A stretch of 5,367 nt of DNA from Halieaceae bacterium UBA3479 (GTDB lineage: Bacteria > Pseudomonadota > Gammaproteobacteria > Pseudomonadales > Halieaceae): NCBI GenBank assembly GCA_002377985.1, contig DFQW01000007.1, positions 1 through 5,367 of the forward strand, read 5' to 3'. A model generated the notes under the pieces. The model did no database searches. It worked only from the letters and a program-made list of their open reading frames with translations, and had not been told where the DNA came from. Of this stretch, positions 1 to 5,367 are shown piece by piece. The stretch's first letter is position 1. Each line of letters starts with the position of its first letter. The translations under genes and the position numbers were made by a program.

Positions 1-1302
1 GCCTGGGGATGGTCCGATCATGCGAGTCTTGTGTGGCCGCTATTACGCGGGCAGCCTGAGCTCACCTCCCGAAGCGTGCCGGCGGAATCGTTGGAGCAGT
101 TTTTGCTCGCAGAACAGGCGGCCATTGCTCAGACGCTGGATGAGGTCGAGGCCTGGTCCGTGCGCAATATCGAGCACTATCCGCCGACCCCCGCGCCGCT
201 TTTGTGGCAAAACAGTACGGCCTCCATTCAAGCGCGGTTTCTCGCGGCTATTCGCGTGAATCCCCGGCTCTCCTATTCGCTCTACGTGGGGCCTTCCCCT
301 GAGCGAACCGCCCCCATGGGGGACGCCTTGCCCTGGTCTTCGCTCAGTTTTCTGGGGGGCGGTGATGCGCAGCAGGCGTCTCGTTACTGGGCGGTCGAAG
401 AGGGAGCCTTTGTATCCATTGCCGAAGTGTTGGCCACTGCAAGTGACGAGCCCGATTTAGGCATGGATATTGGGCTCTTTGAGGACAACGGTACGGCCTT
501 CGGGCAGCAATATGGCTTTGGCGTGCAGCCCTTCGGTAATCCCAACCTCGACTACGGATCTCAAGCGCCTTTCCACATGGGTTTTTATCATCTCGACTGG
601 CTGACGCGTTTGGCACAACCCGATTTGCTGAGAACGTACCCGCTGTGGCGGATAGCTCTTTTCGGTGAGTTGGCCGATTTGGCGTTTCGCACGGGCCACC
701 TTTACTGGGGTTGGCGTTTTCTGGGTTGGGGATTGCACTATGTGGGTGATCTCACCCAGCCCTATCATGCCGTCCCCTTACCGGGTGTCGGCACGCTGGA
801 GGCATTGTGGTCGGTTGTGCAGGGAAAAACCTCCGAACTGGTGCAGTTGGTATCAAATCGTCACGGCGTCATTGAGTCTTATCAATATCAGCGCCTGACC
901 GCGGCCCTCTCTGCCGGGGATTGGTCTGCGCCGCTCTTACGGGCAGTAGCGGATCATGGTGATTCTGAACCATTGGAATATGCCTCGTTTGTCATGAATT
1001 TGACGCAGGCCTCGGTGTCAGCCGCAGGGGAATTTGATGCGGCGATCGCAACCTATGTGCCCGCGCGTTTTGTGAGTGATCCCAGTTTTGAATGGACCGG
1101 GTCGGGATTTGAAAGCGACTTGATCGACATCGTGCAACGCGAACGCGGAGAGACCGCTGTCGCTGAATTGGATGCCGCTGTGGTTGCTCAGCTGATGCGC
1201 TTCTCGGGTGTGGCTAGCCGCTGGATTGCTCGCCGTAACCTATCCGCGGAGGAGGCCGTAGAGCAGTCTCCTGAGAGTGAAGGGGTGACGACCCATGAAT
1301 AA
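1..1302 (+). CDS. Zinc-dependent phospholipase C / S1-P1 nuclease-fold protein, 5'-truncated by the window edge
   Basis: The frame is open from base 1 to a TAA at 1300-1302, so the true start and probably a signal peptide lie upstream. A GTG at 31 is in frame but is not a credible start, because conserved residues precede it. The first visible residues read A-WGWSDH. The Trp and the His five residues later match the mature Trp1 and His6 zinc ligands of P1/S1 nucleases. Counting from the codon at 31, residues 236-246 read HYVGDLTQPYH, which is the HxxxDx5H ligand pattern of the family and closely resembles HYLGDVNQPMH of Bacillus cereus phospholipase C. His278 and Glu282 (HGVIE) supply the downstream Hxxx(E/D) ligand pair. 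Asp146 or Asp152 with His182 or His187 may fill the remaining Asp/His sites, less certainly. The fold assignment is strong. The substrate (phospholipid, nucleic acid or other phosphodiester) cannot be told. If exported, it would act in the periplasm or outside the cell. It heads a tight gene row with the HIT protein. Confidence 0.8.
   Translation, partial: AWGWSDHASLVWPLLRGQPELTSRSVPAESLEQFLLAEQAAIAQTLDEVEAWSVRNIEHYPPTPAPLLWQNSTASIQARFLAAIRVNPRLSYSLYVGPSPERTAPMGDALPWSSLSFLGGGDAQQASRYWAVEEGAFVSIAEVLATASDEPDLGMDIGLFEDNGTAFGQQYGFGVQPFGNPNLDYGSQAPFHMGFYHLDWLTRLAQPDLLRTYPLWRIALFGELADLAFRTGHLYWGWRFLGWGLHYVGDLTQPYHAVPLPGVGTLEALWSVVQGKTSELVQLVSNRHGVIESYQYQRLTAALSAGDWSAPLLRAVADHGDSEPLEYASFVMNLTQASVSAAGEFDAAIATYVPARFVSDPSFEWTGSGFESDLIDIVQRERGETAVAELDAAVVAQLMRFSGVASRWIARRNLSAEEAVEQSPESEGVTTHE
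1280..1285 (+). promoter_or_regulatory. Shine-Dalgarno-like site before the 1295 ATG
   Basis: AAGGGG lies 9 bases before the ATG at 1295, inside the 3' end of the phospholipase-like gene. It is the best ribosome binding site seen at any gene junction in the window, yet it serves an 11-codon frame and not the HIT gene directly. This is a sequence observation; its use is inferred. Confidence 0.4.
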
Positions 1303-1330
1303 TCTGCGAGCGGCGTTGCCGGATGTTTGA
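1295..1330 (+). CDS. Possible 11-codon bridging mini-ORF (MNNLRAALPDV)
   Basis: An ATG at 1295 opens an 11-codon frame ending in TGA at 1328-1330. It overlaps the end of the upstream gene by 8 bases (ATGAATAA) and the start of the HIT gene by 8 bases (ATGTTTGA). It has a good AAGGGG site upstream, whereas the HIT start at 1323 has only weak purine-rich sequence in front of it. I infer that it could pass ribosomes from the phospholipase-like gene to the HIT gene by translational coupling. The peptide is not one I recognise, and it may equally be a chance ORF. Confidence 0.3.
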   Translation: MNNLRAALPDV

Positions 1331-1742
1331 ACTGGATGCGCAATTGGAAGCCGATACCGCTCTGATAGCTAGCACATCGCTCAATCGTATTCTGTTGATG
1401 AATGACAGCCGGTTTCCGTGGTTGATACTGGTTCCAGAGCGACCAGATATTACGGAACCCTTCGAACTCACTGATGAGGACCAGCGCACCTTAATGCAAG
1501 AGTCCATGATTACAGGTAAGTCGTTAAAAGCGTTGTTCAATGCACACAAACTGAATATTGCCGCGCTTGGCAATCAGGTGTCCCAGCTCCACATTCACCA
1601 TATTGCGCGGTTTCGCACAGATGCTGCCTGGCCGCGCCCCGTGTGGGGCGTGGGTGCTGCCGAGCCCTATGAAGCGGAGGCGCTTCGCGAGCGTGTCGCG
1701 CTCTTGCGCGAGGTGCTGTCTAACGAGCTGGACCTCGAGTGA
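1323..1742 (+). CDS. HIT-domain (histidine triad) protein
   Basis: A 139-residue protein, the usual length for the small proteobacterial HIT proteins of this type. HIT enzymes are nucleotidyl hydrolases or transferases acting on nucleoside phosphates, phosphoramidates or dinucleoside polyphosphates. The motif region at residues 88-96 is SQLHIHHIA. The first two triad histidines are His90 and His92, the latter in the catalytic position. The third canonical position (94) is Ile, with an extra His at 93. From memory this HxHH form followed by AWPxPVWG (residues 102-109) is typical of a gammaproteobacterial subgroup, so it need not be a defect. Asn78 in KLNIAALGN fits the conserved Asn upstream of the triad. 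The start is well fixed: an in-frame TGA at 1296-1298 is followed by no other start codon before the ATG at 1323. No strong ribosome site precedes it. Its TGA overlaps the next gene's GTG start. The protein is presumably cytosolic and its natural substrate is unknown. Confidence 0.9.
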   Translation: MFELDAQLEADTALIASTSLNRILLMNDSRFPWLILVPERPDITEPFELTDEDQRTLMQESMITGKSLKALFNAHKLNIAALGNQVSQLHIHHIARFRTDAAWPRPVWGVGAAEPYEAEALRERVALLREVLSNELDLE

Positions 1743-2239
1743 CCGACGACACCATGAAAGTCAGTGTCTTGTTTGTCTGTATGGGCAATATCTGTCGCTC
1801 TCCAACGGCGCATGCGGTTTTTCGCCAACAGGTTTTGGAGGCAGGCTTGGCCGATCACTTTGACATCGACTCTGCCGGCACCCACGCCTATCACATTGGC
1901 AACCCCCCTGATGCTAGGGCGATGGCAATGGCTCACCAGCGTGGCATTGTGATGGACGACCTTCGTGCCCGTCAGGTTAGCGCCGGAGATTTTGGCCAGT
2001 TCGATTATATTCTCGCGATGGATGCTGATAACTTGCGTCTGCTTCAGGCGTCGTGTCCTAAAGAACAGGCGCAGCGACTGTCACTCATGCTCGATTGGGC
2101 AAACGGATGGGGAGAGGAGGTGCCAGACCCCTACTACGGGGGTGACGAAGGCTTTGAGCAGGTCTTTGATATGTTGACCGACGCTTGCAGCTGCCTCTTG
2201 ACCCACATCATTTCTCGACATGGACTATCGGCCGGGTAG
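1739..2239 (+). CDS. Low-molecular-weight protein tyrosine phosphatase
   Basis: A cytosolic phosphatase of the LMW-PTP family, which hydrolyses phosphotyrosine through a cysteinyl-phosphate intermediate. With the GTG start the protein is 166 residues, close to the family norm. The N-terminal P-loop CMGNICRS (Cys14 nucleophile, Arg20) fits CX5R(S), and the general-acid loop DPYY has Asp130. SAGT at 45-48 and ILAMD at 91-95 are also family-like. GTG 1739 overlaps the HIT stop as GTGA, which favours coupled translation. ATG 1754 is a real alternative that would give MKVSVLFVC, a very usual LMW-PTP beginning. Neither has a clear ribosome site. In other bacteria such enzymes often partner tyrosine kinases in exopolysaccharide control, but no kinase or polysaccharide export gene is visible here, so the substrate is open. 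The enzyme could also act on arginine phosphate or small phosphoesters. Confidence 0.93.
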   Translation: MTDDTMKVSVLFVCMGNICRSPTAHAVFRQQVLEAGLADHFDIDSAGTHAYHIGNPPDARAMAMAHQRGIVMDDLRARQVSAGDFGQFDYILAMDADNLRLLQASCPKEQAQRLSLMLDWANGWGEEVPDPYYGGDEGFEQVFDMLTDACSCLLTHIISRHGLSAG

Positions 2240-2253
2240 CCGGTTGGGTAGTG

Positions 2254-2283
2254 TCCGCGAAGACATCGCGATGACGGATTTTT
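2254..2283 (+). other. Small inverted repeat followed by five T's in the 48-base gap before dtd
   Basis: CGCGA (2256-2260) and TCGCG (2266-2270) form a 5-bp stem with a 5-base loop. A run of five T's lies at 2279-2283, eight bases further on. An alternative outer pairing of TCCG (2254-2257) with CGGA (2275-2278) places the stem right against the T run but leaves interior mismatches. It could attenuate transcription between the phosphatase gene and dtd, or be chance. The stem is short and the terminator reading is weak. Confidence 0.2.
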
Positions 2284-2287
2284 GATC

Positions 2288-2725
2288 ATGAAGTGTCTCT
2301 TGCAGCGGGTGGTGCAGGCTTCGGTTGCGGTAGATCAACGCGTGGTTGGAGAAATTCAGCGCGGCCTTTTGGTTTTTGTGGGGGTGGAGCCCGGAGACAC
2401 CGACGAAATAGTGCTGCGCATGGCGAAACGCCTGTTGAGCTACCGGCTCTTTTCAGATGAAGCAGGCAAGATGAACCTCAATGTGCAGCAGGCCGGCGGT
2501 GCCATACTACTGGTCTCTCAGTTTACGCTGGCTGCAGATACCAACAGCGGCAACCGCCCCAGCTTTTCAACCGCGGCACCGCCCGAGCAGGCTTCGCGGT
2601 TGTGCGCTGATCTCGCGCAGGCCCTGTCAGTAGAAAATATCCAGGTTGAGACCGGTCAATTTGGCGCCGATATGCAGGTGTCGCTGGTTAACGATGGCCC
2701 GGTGACCTTTCTGTTGTCGGTTTAG
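2288..2725 (+). CDS. dtd: D-aminoacyl-tRNA deacylase (DTD)
   Basis: Cleaves D-amino acids (classically D-Tyr) and mischarged glycine from tRNA, a cytosolic translation proofreading step carried out by a homodimer. From ATG 2288 the protein is 145 residues, the same as Escherichia coli DTD, and it aligns over its whole length from memory. [11 protein letters not shown] (61-71), the SQFTLAADT active-site strand (77-85), RPSFS (90-94) and the NDGPVTF segment (135-141) are all present. The last carries the Gly-cisPro pair (137-138) that inspects the amino acid across the dimer. A TTG at 2282 would add two residues but is less likely, since the family begins directly with M-x-x-L-x-QRV. A weak GGA lies about ten bases upstream of the ATG. 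It is the last gene of the plus-strand row and converges with the glucanase gene. Nothing essential appears missing. Confidence 0.96.
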   Translation: MKCLLQRVVQASVAVDQRVVGEIQRGLLVFVGVEPGDTDEIVLRMAKRLLSYRLFSDEAGKMNLNVQQAGGAILLVSQFTLAADTNSGNRPSFSTAAPPEQASRLCADLAQALSVENIQVETGQFGADMQVSLVNDGPVTFLLSV

Positions 2726-2734
2726 GGCGCCAGC

Positions 2735-2748
2735 CCCTGGAATCAGGG
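2735..2748. terminator. Possible weak hairpin between convergent genes
   Basis: CCCTG (2735-2739) and CAGGG (2744-2748) form a perfect 5-bp stem around a 4-base loop, in the 17-base gap between the dtd stop and the convergent glucanase stop and running into the latter's TCA. The position suits a shared terminator for both strands, but there is no T run on either side, so an intrinsic terminator is doubtful. Confidence 0.2.
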
Positions 2749-5367
2749 CAGCTTGGTGAAACGAATATTATCGAGTCTGAATCGGTGGTTATTGTGCTCG
2801 GTGGGCCAGATCACCAGCCCGGTATTGACGTTGCTCCTTACCAAACCTTGCGCCTCAAGTTGATCAAGAGAAACGCTGATCGACTGCCAGCCGTCATCCA
2901 GTCGATTCAACAGGTAGTCCCCAGATGAGCAGGGGTAAAAACAATCCAGCTTTATCGCGTATTGGTTGTCGCCGCTGAGGTGCTTGATGTCGAACGCCAC
3001 ATGATTAAAGTCAGAAATATCGATACCGTCCAGGCTTTCGATGAATAGTCCGGCGAAGGCGGCGTTGGGTGGATAGGTAACTTCAAGCACTTGACCGTGG
3101 TCTGAATCACTTGTTATCCCCCAATCAATGCTGGGGCATCCGGCGCCGCCATCGTTTTCGCAAACGCCCCAGCCGATCGCTTCATCGAAAGCGCCGATAC
3201 CCCGATCCCATGTATCTTCTACCTGTCCGTTTCTAAACACCCAAAGGGTGTCGATCGGTTCGTTACCGGGCTCAGCGCCGCTGTTGTCCTCTGGTCCAAC
3301 CAACCCATCTTTGTTGTTTCTCGGATTCTCGTCTAATTCGTCGATCAGCTCGCTGTCTTGATAGGTCAAACCATATTCTCTGGGAAAAAGGGTGGCTTCT
3401 ACGGCGAGGCCGGCGTCTCTGGGATTCACGGCGCCGCCGGGCCAGGGGAAGGGCAAAACGCCTGTAAAGTCAAAGGCAACCTCGCCAGCGCTGTCGCTCA
3501 GTAAAACATCGGTTATCCCCTGCGCTTCTGTGCCGGGCAGCCAGGCCACAGCGACTGCATCAGAATCGTTAATTTCGGGGTTAATCCACATAGGTCTGCC
3601 TGTGAGAAAGACTGTTGTCACGGGCACGCTATTCGTCCGCCACGATTGAACTCGTTCCAGCGCGACTGAATACGCATTGGGCCAATTAAGGTCAGCTAGA
3701 TCACCCGCCCCCTCGGCATATGGGTTCTCAGCAAGCACCGCCACAATGGCATCAGGTGCAATGGCGTCGTCGATATTGCCGTCGGGAAAATAATGGACGC
3801 TCCCTCCGCTACTAGCGACCGCGCTTTGCATCGCTTCGAGTATGGTTGTGCCGCCGGGAAAGTCTGCGTTGGATGTGTCTGTGCCTTGCCACGTCACTGA
3901 CCAGCCCCCCGCTTGATGGGGGATGCTGTTAGCGGCGTCACCTACCAATACGATCGTCGACGAGGGTGCAATGGGAAGAGCAGACTTGTTGTTCTTCAGT
4001 AATACAAGCGAACGCCGAACCGCGCGCCTCGCTAGTTCACGATATGGCTCACTGCCCAGGACTTCCGGTGCTACTCCTCTACCCACTGCGAAATCGGGAT
4101 CGAGGAGACCCAGCCGCTGCTTGAACGTGAGCACTCTGAGCACCGCCTCGTCAATTCGCGATTGGCTGATATCACCTTGTTCTACTTGTTGAATGAGGTT
4201 CGCGAGCAGCGATCTCCAATCGAACGGCGTCATGCTCATGTCGATCCCCGCGTTGATCGCCGCTGGGCAAGACGCATTGTTGCAGCCCGGCACTTGCGCA
4301 ATACCGTTCCAGTCACTGACAACCATTCCCTCAAACCCCAATTGCCCCCGAAGCATGTCGGTTAATAAAGGATAGCTGCCATGCACTTTCTCTCCCCGCA
4401 CGCTATTAAACGTGGCCATCACGCTGAGGACATCGGCGGCAATGGCGCCCTCGTAACCCGAGCCGTGCTCGGCCAGCAGAACACTGTCAGACACATTGGT
4501 ATTACCTTGATCAACACCTCGAGCTGTGCCTCCATCGCCAATGAAGTGCTTTGCCGTCGCTGCCACACCCGTACTTTGAATGCCTTCAACGAGCTGGTAC
4601 GCGAAACGCTCAACCAAGTCTGAGTCATCGCTGTAGCTTTCGTAGCTTCTGCCCCACCTGTAATCCTTCGCCTGAGCCACGGTCGGACCGAAAATCCAGT
4701 CGATACCGGTAGCGGCTACGCTGGTCGCAGTTGCCTCACCAATGGCCCTAATTAGCTCAGTGTCCCGCGTTGCGCCGAGACCTATGTTGTGTGGATAGAG
4801 CGTTGCACCGCGGACGTTGTTGTGGCCGTGGACTGCATCGGTACCCCAGACTATCGGTATGCCGGCAGCTCCACCTGAGGTGTCTAATGACGCCTCTCGC
4901 AGCGCCTCTGCCAAGGCGCGCCAATCGCTTACCGAGGCTGCTCTGTTACCCCTCGGATAAGATCCCCCGCCATTCAAAACGCTACCGATTCCGAGTTCCC
5001 TGATATCGTCGAGACTGATGCTTGAGATTTCAGCCTGAATGAGCTGAGCCAGTTTTTGCTCCAAGCTCAAACGCTCGAGAATCGCTTGTGGACTGAGTCC
5101 CAATACCCCTTCGTCGGATCGCGGCGTCACCGTAACGAGGCGTTCTGCCGTGGCACGATTCCCGGCGGCGTCGGATGCGCTGTAAGAGATCACATAGTCG
5201 CCGGGGAGATCCTCTACCTCGCCTTCAATAATCACGTCTACGGCGCCGTCGACGTCGTCTTCCGCTGTTGCTCCCGGCTCCTCATAGGCTTGTCCCTGCT
5301 CGATGGTCATGGGGGACTCCCCAAGCAAGGTAATGACCGGGGGTGTGGTATCCACAGGCCCTGATGG
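2743..5367 (-). CDS. Multidomain GH3 exo-beta-glucanase/beta-glucosidase (ExoP-like), 5'-truncated by the window edge
   Basis: The minus-strand frame is open to the window edge. The in-frame GTG at 5355 lies just before an Ig-like domain, so the real start and export signal are probably outside. Numbering from that GTG (870 residues): an Ig-like domain of the DUF5011/bacterial surface type at about 5-77 (TPPVITLLG ... SDAAGNRAT); the GH3 N-terminal barrel at about 88-415; the GH3 C-terminal domain at about 445-665; an acidic Asn/Asp/Gly-rich linker at 667-701; and an ExoP-type galactose-binding-like beta-sandwich at about 702-870. Visible active-site residues match barley exoglucanase ExoI and Pseudoalteromonas ExoP: Asp173 in DAVHGHNN, Arg236 in RWGRSYESYSDD, Lys269-His270 in KHFIGDGGT, nucleophile Asp348 in VVSDWNG, GGWSVTWQG at 483-491, and acid/base probably Glu548 in PYAEG (Glu543 is the other candidate). 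It probably removes glucose from non-reducing ends of beta-1,3/1,4-glucans or oligosaccharides in the periplasm or at the cell surface. Substrate linkage is inferred. Confidence 0.93.
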   Translation of the reverse strand, partial: PSGPVDTTPPVITLLGESPMTIEQGQAYEEPGATAEDDVDGAVDVIIEGEVEDLPGDYVISYSASDAAGNRATAERLVTVTPRSDEGVLGLSPQAILERLSLEQKLAQLIQAEISSISLDDIRELGIGSVLNGGGSYPRGNRAASVSDWRALAEALREASLDTSGGAAGIPIVWGTDAVHGHNNVRGATLYPHNIGLGATRDTELIRAIGEATATSVAATGIDWIFGPTVAQAKDYRWGRSYESYSDDSDLVERFAYQLVEGIQSTGVAATAKHFIGDGGTARGVDQGNTNVSDSVLLAEHGSGYEGAIAADVLSVMATFNSVRGEKVHGSYPLLTDMLRGQLGFEGMVVSDWNGIAQVPGCNNASCPAAINAGIDMSMTPFDWRSLLANLIQQVEQGDISQSRIDEAVLRVLTFKQRLGLLDPDFAVGRGVAPEVLGSEPYRELARRAVRRSLVLLKNNKSALPIAPSSTIVLVGDAANSIPHQAGGWSVTWQGTDTSNADFPGGTTILEAMQSAVASSGGSVHYFPDGNIDDAIAPDAIVAVLAENPYAEGAGDLADLNWPNAYSVALERVQSWRTNSVPVTTVFLTGRPMWINPEINDSDAVAVAWLPGTEAQGITDVLLSDSAGEVAFDFTGVLPFPWPGGAVNPRDAGLAVEATLFPREYGLTYQDSELIDELDENPRNNKDGLVGPEDNSGAEPGNEPIDTLWVFRNGQVEDTWDRGIGAFDEAIGWGVCENDGGAGCPSIDWGITSDSDHGQVLEVTYPPNAAFAGLFIESLDGIDISDFNHVAFDIKHLSGDNQYAIKLDCFYPCSSGDYLLNRLDDGWQSISVSLDQLEAQGLVRSNVNTGLVIWPTEHNNHRFRLDNIRFTKLP
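2746..3252 (-). other. C-terminal ExoP-type beta-sandwich domain of the GH3 enzyme
   Basis: Residues about 702-870 (numbered from the codon at 5355) begin at DTLWVFRNG and end at FRLDNIRFTKLP. The pattern WGITSDSDHGQVLEVTY, then DGIDISDFNHVAFDIK, then DGWQSISVSL fits the galactose-binding-like sandwich found at the end of ExoP-type GH3 exoglucanases. Four cysteines (732, 740, 805, 809) could form two disulfides, which suits export. In ExoP this domain packs on the catalytic core; direct sugar binding by it is not established here. Confidence 0.7.
5122..5349 (-). other. N-terminal Ig-like (DUF5011-type) domain of the GH3 enzyme
   Basis: About 73 residues with the hallmarks of surface Ig-like repeats: a TPPVITLLG opening, GQAYEEPGATAEDDVDG in the middle, and GDYVISYSASDAAGNRAT with a closing VTV strand. 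Such modules usually act as spacers or adhesion elements in exported proteins, often in tandem. A visible PSGPVD lead-in runs off the window edge, so more copies may lie upstream. Confidence 0.75.

Noticed and set aside
1295..1400. A frameshift joining the mini-ORF frame to the HIT frame, to make a longer HIT N-terminus
   Set aside because: The HIT protein already has its normal length and a family-like MFELD start at 1323, and there is no slippery run beyond GTTTG at the junction.
1214..1573. 119-residue antisense frame across the phospholipase/HIT junction
   Set aside because: It overlaps two well-supported plus-strand genes, has no recognisable motif and is rich in Ser/Arg as expected for an antisense shadow.
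1590..1601. HIT gene as an inactivated pseudogene because the third triad His is missing
   Set aside because: The frame is intact, the catalytic middle His is present, and the HxHH pattern with AWPxPVWG appears to be normal for this subgroup.
2282..2287. TTG 2282 as the dtd start
   Set aside because: ATG 2288 gives exactly the family length and N-terminus; the two extra residues from TTG have no support.
5056..5364. Plus-strand frame of 102 codons opposite the glucanase 5' region
   Set aside because: It lies wholly antisense to a clear Ig-GH3 coding frame and shows no family features. The other plus-strand frames between 2743 and 5367 were rejected for the same reason.
1..5367. Mobile element, CRISPR array, toxin-antitoxin or defence system
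   Set aside because: I saw no direct-repeat arrays, terminal inverted repeats, transposase or integrase motifs, or small paired ORFs with such features. Base composition is fairly even across the window by eye.

Overview
This is a protein-dense stretch of about 5.4 kb with moderately high GC. It looks chromosomal and most likely comes from a marine-type gammaproteobacterium. The lineage is inferred from two things: the HIT protein and D-aminoacyl-tRNA deacylase resemble gammaproteobacterial versions, and the GH3 glucanase has an ExoP-like layout known from marine Gammaproteobacteria. I see no rRNA, tRNA, CRISPR array, insertion sequence or phage gene. Almost every base is coding and no gap exceeds 50 bases.

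Left half, plus strand (1-2725): four genes lie head to tail and are probably one operon. The first, cut by the left edge, encodes a secreted-type enzyme of the zinc-dependent phospholipase C / S1-P1 nuclease fold. It is followed by a HIT-domain protein, a low-molecular-weight protein tyrosine phosphatase and D-aminoacyl-tRNA deacylase (dtd). The first three are tightly packed: an 11-codon mini-ORF bridges genes 1 and 2, and genes 2 and 3 overlap by 4 bases (GTGA). dtd follows after 48 bases. The last three are small cytosolic housekeeping or repair-type enzymes. I see no single pathway joining them to the phospholipase-like protein.

Right half, minus strand (2743-5367): one large gene runs in from the right edge and converges on dtd with 17 bases between the two stop codons. 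It encodes a multidomain, presumably exported GH3 exo-beta-glucanase/beta-glucosidase: a surface Ig-like domain, a two-domain GH3 catalytic core with recognisable catalytic residues, an acidic linker and a C-terminal ExoP-type beta-sandwich. Its N-terminus and export signal lie outside the window. It suggests use of beta-1,3/1,4-glucans such as laminarin or plant/algal glucans.

I found no convincing new multigene system. The most interesting points are the divergent phospholipase C/P1-nuclease-like protein, whose metal-ligand pattern is nearly complete, and the bridging mini-ORF with a better ribosome binding site than the HIT gene it precedes.
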